A DNA stretch of 53,999 bases from Candidatus Muiribacterium halophilum (GCA_002869225.1 PKTG01000123.1:1-53999), one strand, 5' to 3'; positions 26,230-36,621 are shown, numbered from the stretch's first letter. A program made the numbers and translations. The notes: generated from the sequence alone by a model not told the origin.

Positions 26230-26976
26230 TTATTGAATAATACTTTCCTCCGGCACCCATCCGGTTATATTATAAGTCTCTATGTAGACCTTAAAAAAGC
26301 CTTCTTTTCTATCAAATATAAGCGCTTCCATATTAGCAGGAAGATGTCTTATAAGAGAATCCTGATTTTCAGGGTCTTTAAAAATAGGCGTAAAATCCAT
26401 CCTGATCTTTGATTTCTTGAGTTTGGATATATATCTTGAATATACATAAGCAGTTCTTTTTGAGAGAAATGATATCTTATACCAATCTCCCTCTTTCTCA
26501 AGTATCTTTAATCTGACCTTTTTGTTAACTATAGCAACTCTTGCTGCATCTTCAAGTGGTTTTAATCTGATATTGACCGAATTACCGTTGACTATACCAA
26601 AAGTCTCCTTTGTATCCATAGAATAATCTGTAAATACTTCTGAAGTATCAAAATAAAATACCAGATTTTCCTTTGTATCCTTAATATCAATAAACTCACT
26701 AAAAATATAACCTTTTATAGGTGGTAGAGTAATCTCAAGCCAGGACTCTGAAGCAGCACGCTTAATATTCACTATATCACCCTGATACAACACCTCTATT
26801 CTCGGATACATAGTCGAAGGTCCACTTCTTACATTCAATCTCGAAGAGTTAACAACCCCTCTATTTATATCCGATAGTTCAGAAAAGGATTTTTTAAACT
26901 CAAGTTCATAACCTGAAACAAAGAGATTCATTATCATAATGCACAATATAATATATTTGATCTTATTATTTTTCAT
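26230..26976 (-). CDS. Exported protein with three SH3b-like domains
   Basis: A hydrophobic N-terminal segment (about residues 6-22) suggests export. Three bacterial SH3-like units follow: SSRLNVRSGPSTMYPRIEVL to GYIFSEFIDI, GNSVNIRLKPLEDAARVAIV to AYVYSRYI, and a weaker one ending TGWVPEESI. SH3b domains usually bind peptidoglycan or guide cell-wall enzymes; no enzyme domain is present. The ATG at 26976 has GGAG seven bases upstream and overlaps the HIT gene end by 11 bases. Confidence 0.85.
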   Translation of the reverse strand: MKNNKIKYIILCIMIMNLFVSGYELEFKKSFSELSDINRGVVNSSRLNVRSGPSTMYPRIEVLYQGDIVNIKRAASESWLEITLPPIKGYIFSEFIDIKDTKENLVFYFDTSEVFTDYSMDTKETFGIVNGNSVNIRLKPLEDAARVAIVNKKVRLKILEKEGDWYKISFLSKRTAYVYSRYISKLKKSKIRMDFTPIFKDPENQDSLIRHLPANMEALIFDRKEGFFKVYIETYNITGWVPEESIIQ

Positions 26977-27466
26977 ATTCAAACTCCGGTCTTAATTTTT
27001 CAAGTATCTCATATGGTGTTTCAACCATTATTTTTGAGCCAGCTAGTATATCAACAAAACCAAGTTCATTTTTAAATCTAGGTACTATATGAAGATGTAT
27101 ATGATCTATACTTGCACCTGCTGCTCTTCCGAGGTTAAAACCAGTATTATATCCTCCAGGTGAATAGACTTTATCCAGAATCTTCATACATCTTTTCTGT
27201 AATCTGAAAAGTTCTACGACCTCTTCTTCTGTAAGCTCCTGATATTTAGTAATATGTCTCTTTGGAAATATCATTATATGACCAGGATTATAGGGATAAA
27301 GATTTACAGTAACGACAAAATTTTTGGTCTCATCAAGCAAAAGAGTGATTACATCTTTTTCTTTCTTGATAATAGAACAAAGAATACAAGACTCGTTATT
27401 CTTTGAGAATCTTTTTTTATCTATATAGGCTCTTTTTCCTGGAGGGAAAAGATGTTTTTCAAACAT
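26966..27466 (-). CDS. HIT family nucleotide hydrolase/transferase
   Basis: The histidine triad is HIHLHIV, in the context ASIDHIHLHIVPRF. CILC near residue 28 fits the zinc-binding CxxC seen in many bacterial HIT proteins, and YPYNPGHIMIFPKRH is the usual N-terminal core. Such proteins hydrolyse nucleoside phosphoramidates or diadenosine polyphosphates; the substrate here is unknown. The ATG at 27466 is preferred over a TTG two codons earlier. It overlaps the upstream Cys-rich gene closely. Confidence 0.92.
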   Translation of the reverse strand: MFEKHLFPPGKRAYIDKKRFSKNNESCILCSIIKKEKDVITLLLDETKNFVVTVNLYPYNPGHIMIFPKRHITKYQELTEEEVVELFRLQKRCMKILDKVYSPGGYNTGFNLGRAAGASIDHIHLHIVPRFKNELGFVDILAGSKIMVETPYEILEKLRPEFEYEK

Positions 27467-27468
27467 AA

Positions 27469-27828
27469 TCAATTATTTTCTTTTTTTTCTTCTTTTTCTG
27501 TTTGCATCTTCTTATATATCTCATAACATTTTTCAAAATCCTGACAATATGTGCAACAGTTTCTCTCTAGATTCTTTTCACCTCTATGCCAGTTTATTCT
27601 ACATATCTTGAAATTTTCACATCTGGAGCAACAGTACCAGTTCATATTAGTAAGATTTCTTCTTTTAATATCCTCTATCAAGGTAGCAAGCTCCACAATA
27701 TTTTCAGGTTTATTTCTATGTTTTGGATCCATAAGTCGATAGAACGTATCCACCTCTTCATTTGTACCATATAGATGGACAATAAAGAGCTCTTCAAGAA
27801 ACAACGGATAATACTTACCAAGCGGCAT
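27469..27828 (-). CDS. Small Cys-rich protein with two CC-x2-C-x5-C motifs
   Basis: The 119-residue protein has two matching cysteine clusters, CCSRCENFKIC and CCTYCQDFEKC, about 20 residues apart. They look like a tandem zinc or Fe-S site, perhaps a zinc-ribbon-like pair. The first half (MPLGKYYPLFLEELFIVHLYG) is hydrophobic-helical but not a clear membrane segment, and the tail is Lys/Glu-rich. GGGAG precedes the ATG by six bases. I do not recognise the family. Its promoter region is shared with the divergent gene at 27917. Confidence 0.75.
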   Translation of the reverse strand: MPLGKYYPLFLEELFIVHLYGTNEEVDTFYRLMDPKHRNKPENIVELATLIEDIKRRNLTNMNWYCCSRCENFKICRINWHRGEKNLERNCCTYCQDFEKCYEIYKKMQTEKEEKKENN

Positions 27829-27916
27829 ATTATTCTCCCATAACTTTTCAATTGAGACTTAGAACAATATTTAAATTTATATAAAATGAGTGTCAATGTC
27901 AACCGATATAATATTT

Positions 27917-28603
27917 ATGCGTATTATTTGTATTTTTTCTTTATTATTTTTTTTGTTATTTATTATATCATGCGTGTCTTCCGGTATTAATCCTTCAAAA
28001 CTTACGAATGATCAAATTTTGAGAATAAACGGTTTAAGACCGGGGGATAAGGTATTAAAAGATGCTTCGAATGATAATAATAACCGAGCATTAGTATTAA
28101 GAAATGATACTATCCTTGTGATAAAAAAGAACATTGATCTAGAGAATACATCTTTTGAACACAAAACAAACATAACTTTTCAGAGTAAAAATAATATTTC
28201 ATCTATATCAATAGAAGATATCAAAATAGAAAATGATTTTAATACGATCTTCTTCAATTCGAATTTCGTCTTAAAAGTTTATTATTCGGATGGAAACATC
28301 AATTCATATGATATTTACGATGAAAGCAATCTTATGATAGCATCTGAATCAGCCAACTCTTTAATATCTTCTTTAAGCAACCAAGCTAGTCAACCGAATA
28401 TTCCAACCTTTTTATACGATTATGATATGTATATGATCTCTGTAGAATTACAACAGTTAAATCAAGATAATATCAAAGATGTCACTGAAAGAATATTGTC
28501 ATTAGAAAACAAACCATCAGAACATGGAATAGATTGGGATAATAGTCTATTTGAGGATCGTGAAGATTTTTTTAAAGAACCAGATCATTGTATATCTCAA
28601 TAA
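27917..28603 (+). CDS. Putative lipoprotein, the only plus-strand gene
   Basis: From the ATG at 27917 the protein starts MRIICIFSLLFFLLFIISC, a lipoprotein signal peptide with a lipobox-like IISC. The mature part (about 210 residues) is Asn/Asp/Ser-rich with alternating beta strands and no recognised domain. The frame extends upstream to GTG 27890 but those starts would spoil the signal peptide. No strong ribosome binding site is seen, so the start is uncertain. It is convergent with the HEAT gene and overlaps its 3' end by 32 bases. Confidence 0.68.
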   Translation: MRIICIFSLLFFLLFIISCVSSGINPSKLTNDQILRINGLRPGDKVLKDASNDNNNRALVLRNDTILVIKKNIDLENTSFEHKTNITFQSKNNISSISIEDIKIENDFNTIFFNSNFVLKVYYSDGNINSYDIYDESNLMIASESANSLISSLSNQASQPNIPTFLYDYDMYMISVELQQLNQDNIKDVTERILSLENKPSEHGIDWDNSLFEDREDFFKEPDHCISQ

Positions 28604-30452
28604 GTTTCTCGGCAGTCTCTTGAGTCTTAAAATAATTAAGATATTTAAGAATATGAACTGTATAAGCAGACCATCTATCAACAACTATAAAATAAAAGTC
28701 TATCGCCCTATCTCTTGGAAGATACTTTATCACCTCAAGAAATTCAAAGATTTCTTCTCTTGTAAAAACATCCTTATATTTATCTATGAAAGTCATAAGA
28801 TAGTCTTCCTTTATATTTCCACTGACCACCATTATCTTAAGCGCTTTCACCTTTGCTTTAAGAGAGGTATTACCACTAATCACATTTACAAGTCTTTCAA
28901 CAAGACCTGATTCTTTAAAATATGGCATCAAAGCATCCATGAGTTCTTCAATAAGAGCATCATCAGCTTCCAAATATTTATCAAGTACCTGAATAAAGAA
29001 ATTGTATCTTCCAGATGAGATACCAAGTGATATAGCTTTGATTATAACAGGTCTTATCCTTTTGTGACATTCATTAAACAGACCTCTAAGAAACATTATT
29101 GAGTTTTCATATTCTCCAAGTCCGTATATAGCATATTCTTTTACTATATCTGATTTATATTTTGCTGATTCGATAAAGAAGGTAAAATTCTTCTCATCCT
29201 TTTCCATAAATTTCAGTATGGCTAATTTTATATAATCATAATTTACATACCTGAAATGTTCAGGTATTTTCCTGCCAAGCATTCCGAATAGTTCAAGATA
29301 TTCTGCTATTATCTTAATATCTATCTCATTGAATCTTTGAGTCTCATAATCCCTTGTGAATATAGCTTCAAGTGAACCTTTAAAATAATCTATCTCAGCC
29401 TGATTTATATCTCTAAAGAAAGAATATACAAACCTTTGATCGACGAATAATTTCTTATCCGTCATAAATGGTTTTATCTTTAAAAGAAATTCTTCTATTT
29501 CAGAAGTCCGGGTAAGATTTCTAAAGATAAAATGTAAAAACTCATGATTATCCACTCTATTTAGATATTTAACAAAATTCTTCACCTTAAAAATGCTTAT
29601 CTGTTCGATTATAAGTGATATAGCAGAATTCTCTCTATCAAGCATTATCATATTCATGACAGATTCTCTAAGAACTGGAAAATAAAAAGGATGAATTATT
29701 CTCCACATTTCAAGAAGTTTTGAAAAAAGCTTTTTATCATAGAAACTTATGTATTTAATAGCCGCTATTCTTACGATCTCATTATCGGAGGATAGTTTGT
29801 CGTTGATTATCGATATTATCGTCTTTCTAATAGTCGTAGATGTATCAGACTCCATCATGAGTCTTGAAAATCTTGACAGACATGCTATCTCCATTGTCGG
29901 GTCCGATGAAAAGACTTTTTTTGTAAGTTTTTTAAAATATTTTGAGTTTATCCCTTTAATTATAGATAGATGTTCCAGTTCATTTCCGTTTTTAAGCACA
30001 TCATCGATTATTTCTTCAACCTTGTTATCTGCAAATGAAGCTAATTTCTGAAGAAGCTTTCCTCTTGTAAGAAGATCTTCAGTCTTTAGCTGATCAATAA
30101 GAAAAGAGATTACTCTTTTTTCTTTTAAATGTTTGATTATCACATCTAAAGATGAGACATCAATTTTCAGAAACTGTGTGTCTCTTAAGAAAAGATCATG
30201 AAATACTACTGTGTCTTTCTCGGAAATAAGGGAAAGATAATATACCTTTTTCTCAGAATCTAATTCTTTTGCATATATGTTAATAAGAAAATCTATCTCA
30301 ATATTACTAAGCACGGTAGAACCTGAAAGTGCTTCACAATAAACCTTAAGTTCATCTATGCTGGTTTTAACGATCGTATCTTTAAAAAAATTGACAACAC
30401 TCGAGTAGTGAAAAGTTGCAAGTGTCTTAATAATAACATTTTGAATATTCAT
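28572..30452 (-). CDS. HEAT-like repeat protein
   Basis: The 626-residue protein is built of paired amphipathic helices of HEAT/Armadillo type, for example SSDNEIVRIAAIKYISFYDKKLF and SDIVKEYAIYGLGEYENSIMFL. No enzyme motif or membrane segment is visible. Its start overlaps the sigma factor stop (ATGA), so it is the last gene of the TPR-sigma-HEAT operon. A scaffold or regulator-binding role is inference. Confidence 0.8.
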   Translation of the reverse strand: MNIQNVIIKTLATFHYSSVVNFFKDTIVKTSIDELKVYCEALSGSTVLSNIEIDFLINIYAKELDSEKKVYYLSLISEKDTVVFHDLFLRDTQFLKIDVSSLDVIIKHLKEKRVISFLIDQLKTEDLLTRGKLLQKLASFADNKVEEIIDDVLKNGNELEHLSIIKGINSKYFKKLTKKVFSSDPTMEIACLSRFSRLMMESDTSTTIRKTIISIINDKLSSDNEIVRIAAIKYISFYDKKLFSKLLEMWRIIHPFYFPVLRESVMNMIMLDRENSAISLIIEQISIFKVKNFVKYLNRVDNHEFLHFIFRNLTRTSEIEEFLLKIKPFMTDKKLFVDQRFVYSFFRDINQAEIDYFKGSLEAIFTRDYETQRFNEIDIKIIAEYLELFGMLGRKIPEHFRYVNYDYIKLAILKFMEKDEKNFTFFIESAKYKSDIVKEYAIYGLGEYENSIMFLRGLFNECHKRIRPVIIKAISLGISSGRYNFFIQVLDKYLEADDALIEELMDALMPYFKESGLVERLVNVISGNTSLKAKVKALKIMVVSGNIKEDYLMTFIDKYKDVFTREEIFEFLEVIKYLPRDRAIDFYFIVVDRWSAYTVHILKYLNYFKTQETAEKLIEIYNDLVL

Positions 30453-31204
30453 GCAAACATACTTTTCTTAAACTTCTTAAGCCTCGCTTTGAGTTTTGCG
30501 ATCGCCCTGGAATGTATCTGGGAAACTCTTGATTCTGTAAGATCAAGAGTTGCTGCGATCTCTTTTAATGTAAATTCATTATAATAATATAATGTTACCA
30601 CAAGTCTTTCGTTATATACAAGACTATTTATTGCTCTGACTAAAGTTTCCTTTATTGCCTGTTCTTCGGCTTTTTCTTCAGGCGTTAGATTTTTTTTATC
30701 TTTTAAAAATGAAGCTTTATCTTCATCATCGGATTCAGCTGAAAAGAAACCTTCAAGAGATAGAAGCAGAGCCTTTCTATGGTCCACAAACATCTTCTCT
30801 AGTTCTTCAGCAGATACTCCTAATTTTTTTGCAATATCAGCATCATTTACATCTCTATTTAATTCCTGTTCTAGTTCAGCTATAGCTTTTTCTATTTCTT
30901 TACTCTTTATTCTTATACTTCTTGGTGCCCAATCAAGTTTTCTTAAAGCGTCATATATTGAGCCTGAGATCCTAGTCCTTGCATAATATTCAAATTTAAC
31001 ATTCATATCAGGATCAAATTTCTCTACAGCATCAATAAGTCCGAAAACTCCATATGATACAAGATCGTTGAATTCAACACTTGGAGGCAAGTTAATCGCT
31101 ATCCTTCCAGCTATTTTTTTCACTAAAGGCGCGAAGTGTTCAATTACTTTTTTTCTATCGTTTTTATTTTTTCTTTTCAAAAGATCGTAAAATTCTTCAG
31201 CCAT
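30449..31204 (-). CDS. FliA/WhiG-type (sigma-28) RNA polymerase sigma factor
   Basis: The 251-residue protein has sigma region 2 (HFAPLVKKIAGRIAINLPPSVEFNDLVSYGVFGLIDAVEKFD and YARTRISGSIYDALR), region 3 (WAPRSIRIKS to KKLGVS) and region 4 (INSLVYNERLVVTLYYYNEFTLKEIA with the helix-turn-helix ESRVSQIHSRAIAKL). This is the FliA/WhiG group. No flagellar gene or FlgM is in the window. The gene overlaps the giant TPR gene upstream and a HEAT gene downstream. It may control pili or envelope genes rather than flagella, but that is a guess. Confidence 0.92.
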   Translation of the reverse strand: MAEEFYDLLKRKNKNDRKKVIEHFAPLVKKIAGRIAINLPPSVEFNDLVSYGVFGLIDAVEKFDPDMNVKFEYYARTRISGSIYDALRKLDWAPRSIRIKSKEIEKAIAELEQELNRDVNDADIAKKLGVSAEELEKMFVDHRKALLLSLEGFFSAESDDEDKASFLKDKKNLTPEEKAEEQAIKETLVRAINSLVYNERLVVTLYYYNEFTLKEIAATLDLTESRVSQIHSRAIAKLKARLKKFKKSMFA

Positions 31205-34200
31205 TTTTATCCACCTGTATTACTCTGAAGTCCCCACCGGTCATTGCCGCCCAGTCATTATCGCGATTATCCTCGATTATTACCTCTTTTATTTCGCCGG
31301 ATAAATATCTGTTATAAAAAAGAGACTTCTGATTTTTTATATCTTCGATTATAATAACATTATCTCTTTTTTCGGTATCAGGAACATTTTTGTTTAAATA
31401 AACTCTTCTTACTTTAGATATTAAAGACGGTATCTTATGAAAATCTGAGACTTTATCCTTACTGAAAACAAATAGTTTCTGAAACTTTATTACATCCTTG
31501 TACTCCTCTGTTTCTTTTTTACTATCTATAATAAACAGATTGATAAACTCCCTTTCCTTTTTAATATCTTTGACCTGATCACTTTTAATAATATAAGTTG
31601 CAGTATCTTTATTAAGATCACTTGATAACAAATAAAAATCATTTTCCTCAAAATCTAATTCATCCCATATGATCAGAGAATTTAATCCAGTTTCCAGGTA
31701 AAGATATCTATTTATAAATAGTATCTCTCTAATATCCCATGAATTGAAATAAAATTTAGAATATTTCAGTTCATTAATGACCTCAATAACATTGTTTATT
31801 TTTATTTCTATAGGATGATCAAATAATTTGGCTGCTTTTTCGCCGTATATACGACTAAGAAGCCATCCAAATGAATCTCTTCTAATATACTCATTATCTT
31901 CTTTGTTATATTCAATATCTTTAATAAGCTCTTTAAGTGAAATATCGAGATCTTTTTCTTTTTTAAGATCTGAATATATATAAAGTTCTTTATCCTCTGT
32001 ATAAAAATACATCGATGAAAGATTTACAGATACATCTTTTAGAAAACCAACCAGATCATCAATACATCTTGAGATATATTTAACAAAATAAAGCTGATCT
32101 GAACCTTCTTTTCTTAAAAAATCGATAAAATCATCCATATTTCCTTTAGCATTATTATATCTTAGCAGCAGTTCAGTACAACCAAGTCCTTTTAAAGAAA
32201 AGATATTAAAAATATATAAACCAGGTGTCTTCTTCATTATATCCATCTTTTCCTGAAGATTTCTTACAAAGAAATGTACATCATAGTTAAAATCATCAAA
32301 ATAATCCTTGAGCACTTTGTCGTATCTAAAAAATATATCCAGATCTTTAAATATCCTGGCTGCAATCGAAAGTTCTTTTAACCTATGTTCAAATGGATAA
32401 AAATGTCTTCCTTTTATTATAGGGAAAATATCCTTTAAATCCTTTTCTATTTCGATCTTTTCATTATCATAGCTCTTGTTAAAAAGAGCAGGCATAGATA
32501 TCTCTTTAATATCCTTTTTTTCCAGCGAACATTCAAATCTGCAGATACTTCGCATTGGACAGTCCGATATCTCAAAGAACATACTCAATACGTTTTCATC
32601 GAGATTGGAATATAGAAACAGTGTATTATCAGTTGGCATCTCTTTATTTAGACTCTTCCAGAGCGATACTATAAAAAACTCTTTTTTATATGGAAAATCG
32701 GATTGATATCTAATTACCTCATTAATATAATCAAATTTAAGCAGACAATAAAAGTTCTTATTTTTTTCCCATACCTCATTTATTTTATATATCTTCTCTT
32801 CTGCTATATCCTTTTTTTTCTCTCTATCTAAAAGAAATACATTCTCGTCCATCTCAATATCGAACATCTCCGATAAATAACTATCTATAATACCTGTACC
32901 TGTTATGATTCTTTTCTGAATATTGCTTAGATCGGATATTATATTACCAATTCTTTCAAGTGATGCCACAGGATCACTATCAATATCTTCGATTTTTATA
33001 GAAGGTTCTAATGTCAACGCAAGCTCAGAAAATGAATATATGTTATCACAATAATATCTAAGCTTGGTTTCAAGCTGTCTTTCATCTGATACATAAAGTA
33101 TAGTATTAATACCATCTAAAAAATAATCCTGAGGAAAATCTTTACATTCACAAATATCAATTACCTGCATATTAAAAATAAGTTTAATATTTAAAATACC
33201 GTTATTCTTAACAACAGAATATATTAAGGCTTTTTGATCATTGATATTGCTGATCTGTTCTAAAAGATCAAAAAACTTTTTCCAGCCTTTTTTTTCCTTA
33301 CTATTCTGAGCGATTGCTTGCATCTCATTATGGTATTTACTCTTCAGGTTCTGAATAGTATGTAGTTGTCTTGATTTATATAGATTACTTAGATAAATAT
33401 CAAATATTTCCTTATCAGGAGCATATCTGCTTATATATTTTTTCCCATACTCATTTACTTTATTAATATTTCCTATCTTATCTGAAGTTCTGATAAGCTC
33501 AGTGAGAACCTCTTTATTCTTTGAAAAGAACCATGTCATCTTTAGAATACTGATCGCTTTTTCTTCAAGATCTTTATTTAAATATATCTTTGATAAAAGA
33601 ATATTACTTCTCATATCAAATGGTTTTCGTTTTCTATATATCTTAAGAAATCTTCGAGCAAGATCCGGTTCATCCACAAAAAAACACGCATTGGCATAAA
33701 TATATAGATATTCAGGTTCTACAGTAGCTATATAAGCTCTTTCTGTAAAGTCTACAGCTTTCTCAATATCTTTTTTTACCAATCGGTATTTTTTTAATTC
33801 AAAATTTATCTTTGCCCTTGTCAGTATAGCTTCTTTATAGAAAATAGATTCGTTATCTATATCAGATATCATTGAGTTTATTATCTTGAGACCATCATCC
33901 ATTCTATTAAGATGAAATAGTATTCTGACTTTTAATATTATAGCAGGAAATCTTTTATCATCTGTCTCATTTACCTGTTTTAAAACGTCCAATGCTTCCT
34001 GATATTTTTTCTTAAAAAAAAGCACTTGTGCTTTATAAAAATTTGCTAGACTGAGATTCTCTTCTTTTTTTGCAAGAATATCTATTATCTTTTGTGCATC
34101 TGTATAATATTTTTTATTTATATATATCCTGATTATCTCAACAAGAAACTCATTATCAAACAACTTTAATTCTACAACCTTTTGAAAATCGTTAAAAGCT

Positions 34201-36074
34201 ACTAAAAAAAGATTTTTCTTTGAAAATGACTTTCCTCTATAATAATATGCATAGGCATTTGAAGGATTTTCATTTATACAATCATTAAAATGTATTATTG
34301 CTTCATCGTATTTTCCAAGATTATAAAAAGCTCTTCCCAGCCAAAATCCAAATCCGGCATATTCCGATATCTCAGGATAATCCTTGAATATATCAAGAAC
34401 ATTCTCATACTTTTCAGATGATAGAAGTTTCTGAATATTTACGCAGAAAAACACAGGTTTGTTTTCAACAATTGGAATATATCTAGTATCCTCTACAAAA
34501 ATCCTGTAAAAGAATTTAGCCTCATCTGAACCAATAGCTCTCTTCAGATAGCCTTTTATTATATCCATCTCCCTGCTACTTAGCAATGAACGTATTTTTT
34601 TTATCTTATGTGAAAAATAACATTTCTCGTTCCATATAGAACATCTTGAATAATCAAAGAAACATACAGGAAGATAGTCTGAAAATCTTTTTATTAAATA
34701 ATACTGGGCTATTTCAAAATCCACATTGTAATTCTTTGATCTTTTCAGCTTCTTTAGAAATTGATATACCAGCCGCCAGTTGTTTGGCATAAAATCTTTC
34801 GAAGATGATAACAGTATAAAGACTTTAATATAAAGATAATAATACCTGTATATATATTTTTCAGTGATAAGCTCTCTATCTATTCTTTCAAGCAAAAATA
34901 AAGCTTTTTTATATTCCTTGTTCATGTAAAAGAAATTTATTGAATAAATATACGAAGTAGGATCACTACATATTCTTAAAATATCTTCAACAACTACTGA
35001 GAATCTTTTATCATACATCTCTCTAGACTGGAGATATTCAGCAAGATATCTGACTAATTCGTGATAATCTTTATTTTTTTTCTCCTGATCATCAAACATC
35101 TTATGAGCATTTAAAAATATATTTACATTCTCATCATCGATAAGATTTCTCTTTCTCAGTATGTTTACAAGATATTTAGTGTTATCGATATCCTTTGGTT
35201 TCTTATGATAAAGATCTGAATATATCTTCAAGGATTTTTCATCATCCAGTTCTTTGTTCCTAAATATTCTTGCAAGCTCTGAAAGTGAATCTATTCTACT
35301 TTCATCTTTTTTATAAATAGAATAAACAAGCTCCTGAGAAAACTCATCCTCAATATTTAGCTTTTTTATTAGCGAGAAAATATATGGGATGATTTTTTCA
35401 TCTTTTGTGTTATCATAATAAAACTTGAATACAGGATAAAATACTTTTCTGTTCCAGGTCCTTTTTCTTTTTATTATAAGCTTTACAAATCTCTCTATAA
35501 TATCTATGAATTCTTCATCTCTATCAGGATAATAATAATAAAAGTTAAGAAGTAATGTGATTGATCTAAGATCGTGATCTTTTAATCTGAAAATATGTTT
35601 TATTATAGGTTTTTGAACATCAAAATCTTTTTTAAACTCAAGACAATATCTCTTTAATATCTTTAGTTCCTTTTTATCTATTGTATTCTCTTTATAAATA
35701 AGATAGGTAAAATTCTTAAGCATCTCATGATCATATAGATAATGATTTAGATATAAAAAGAGAAGCTCTCTCTCATAGACATTAGTTTCCTGAAAAGCTT
35801 TCTTTACATAAAGTAATGCCTCTTTATCTTTTTTCAGATATTTTGAATTTTTTTCAGCTACCTCTATTATCTTAAAGTACTCATTTCTTTCGAAAAGGAT
35901 CTTTATTTTTAAAGCAATAGTCTTTGAATACCATTCTCTGTTGAGGAACCTCTTGATAGGATTTTTAAGTTCGAATAGGTTTCTGTTTATGAAAGAATTT
36001 GCCCTTTCATAGTCACCAGAATCAATAAGTCTTTTTACAATAACAAGGTTTTCACTAAAATCTTTAGAATTCAC
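31197..36074 (-). CDS. Giant (1625-residue) TPR protein
   Basis: Roughly residues 1-950 are helical repeats. Clear TPR units occur near 570-700 (for example GFWLGRAFYNLGKYDEAIIHF and YAYYYRGKSFSKKNLFLVAF) and again near 700-880. The last ~650 residues are mixed alpha/beta and not recognised. They contain a small Cys cluster (CPMRSICRFEC), and another cysteine pair (CSIWNEKC) lies in the repeat region. No signal peptide or membrane segment is seen. Translation starts at a GTG at 36074. It overlaps the sigma factor gene by 8 bases, which hints at a regulatory partnership. Confidence 0.82.
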   Translation of the reverse strand: MNSKDFSENLVIVKRLIDSGDYERANSFINRNLFELKNPIKRFLNREWYSKTIALKIKILFERNEYFKIIEVAEKNSKYLKKDKEALLYVKKAFQETNVYERELLFLYLNHYLYDHEMLKNFTYLIYKENTIDKKELKILKRYCLEFKKDFDVQKPIIKHIFRLKDHDLRSITLLLNFYYYYPDRDEEFIDIIERFVKLIIKRKRTWNRKVFYPVFKFYYDNTKDEKIIPYIFSLIKKLNIEDEFSQELVYSIYKKDESRIDSLSELARIFRNKELDDEKSLKIYSDLYHKKPKDIDNTKYLVNILRKRNLIDDENVNIFLNAHKMFDDQEKKNKDYHELVRYLAEYLQSREMYDKRFSVVVEDILRICSDPTSYIYSINFFYMNKEYKKALFLLERIDRELITEKYIYRYYYLYIKVFILLSSSKDFMPNNWRLVYQFLKKLKRSKNYNVDFEIAQYYLIKRFSDYLPVCFFDYSRCSIWNEKCYFSHKIKKIRSLLSSREMDIIKGYLKRAIGSDEAKFFYRIFVEDTRYIPIVENKPVFFCVNIQKLLSSEKYENVLDIFKDYPEISEYAGFGFWLGRAFYNLGKYDEAIIHFNDCINENPSNAYAYYYRGKSFSKKNLFLVAFNDFQKVVELKLFDNEFLVEIIRIYINKKYYTDAQKIIDILAKKEENLSLANFYKAQVLFFKKKYQEALDVLKQVNETDDKRFPAIILKVRILFHLNRMDDGLKIINSMISDIDNESIFYKEAILTRAKINFELKKYRLVKKDIEKAVDFTERAYIATVEPEYLYIYANACFFVDEPDLARRFLKIYRKRKPFDMRSNILLSKIYLNKDLEEKAISILKMTWFFSKNKEVLTELIRTSDKIGNINKVNEYGKKYISRYAPDKEIFDIYLSNLYKSRQLHTIQNLKSKYHNEMQAIAQNSKEKKGWKKFFDLLEQISNINDQKALIYSVVKNNGILNIKLIFNMQVIDICECKDFPQDYFLDGINTILYVSDERQLETKLRYYCDNIYSFSELALTLEPSIKIEDIDSDPVASLERIGNIISDLSNIQKRIITGTGIIDSYLSEMFDIEMDENVFLLDREKKKDIAEEKIYKINEVWEKNKNFYCLLKFDYINEVIRYQSDFPYKKEFFIVSLWKSLNKEMPTDNTLFLYSNLDENVLSMFFEISDCPMRSICRFECSLEKKDIKEISMPALFNKSYDNEKIEIEKDLKDIFPIIKGRHFYPFEHRLKELSIAARIFKDLDIFFRYDKVLKDYFDDFNYDVHFFVRNLQEKMDIMKKTPGLYIFNIFSLKGLGCTELLLRYNNAKGNMDDFIDFLRKEGSDQLYFVKYISRCIDDLVGFLKDVSVNLSSMYFYTEDKELYIYSDLKKEKDLDISLKELIKDIEYNKEDNEYIRRDSFGWLLSRIYGEKAAKLFDHPIEIKINNVIEVINELKYSKFYFNSWDIREILFINRYLYLETGLNSLIIWDELDFEENDFYLLSSDLNKDTATYIIKSDQVKDIKKEREFINLFIIDSKKETEEYKDVIKFQKLFVFSKDKVSDFHKIPSLISKVRRVYLNKNVPDTEKRDNVIIIEDIKNQKSLFYNRYLSGEIKEVIIEDNRDNDWAAMTGGDFRVIQVDKNG

Positions 36075-36090
36075 CTAGATCCAATCCTGA

Positions 36091-36576
36091 TTAAATTGAT
36101 AGATCCTGTTCAAAATACAGTGCCATTCGAGCAAATAAAAACTCTTTCTTCTCAGCGAGTACTTTTTCGAAATATTTTTGAGATCTTTCTTTTTTATCAA
36201 GTGCTATAAGACAAAGTCCCATATAATAATTTGCTTGTGGATGAATAGGATCCAGATTCAGTGCTTTTTTAAAATATTTATATGCAAAAATATACCTTTT
36301 CTTTTTCATCAGGATCAACCCTATTCCAATAAGAGGTACAGGATTTACATTGAACTTTTTAAATGAAGATAGATAATAATCCTTGGCTTCATCATATTTT
36401 TTTAATCCATGATATGCTTTTCCAATATTCAGATCTATATAAAAACTGTCGATCTTTTTTTCGTTTTTAAGAAATTTAAGTGTATTCAAGGCAGCCCTGT
36501 AATTATTTCTATCAAAAAATTTAAAAGCTTTTTTAAAATACTTTCTATAAATAAGATATCTAATTATCTCAAACAT
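36091..36576 (-). CDS. Small TPR protein
   Basis: The 161-residue protein has about three TPR units: NYRAALNTLKFL, YAYKYFKKALNLDPIHPQANYYMGLC and a C-terminal SQKYFEKVLAEK. No membrane segment. It lies 16 bases ahead of the giant TPR gene and starts that operon. The space upstream carries dispersed repeats. Confidence 0.82.
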   Translation of the reverse strand: MFEIIRYLIYRKYFKKAFKFFDRNNYRAALNTLKFLKNEKKIDSFYIDLNIGKAYHGLKKYDEAKDYYLSSFKKFNVNPVPLIGIGLILMKKKRYIFAYKYFKKALNLDPIHPQANYYMGLCLIALDKKERSQKYFEKVLAEKKEFLFARMALYFEQDLSI

Positions 36577-36621
36577 ATGAAGATTTTAACATAATAAAAA
36601 AAAAGTGTCTATTTAAAAAAA

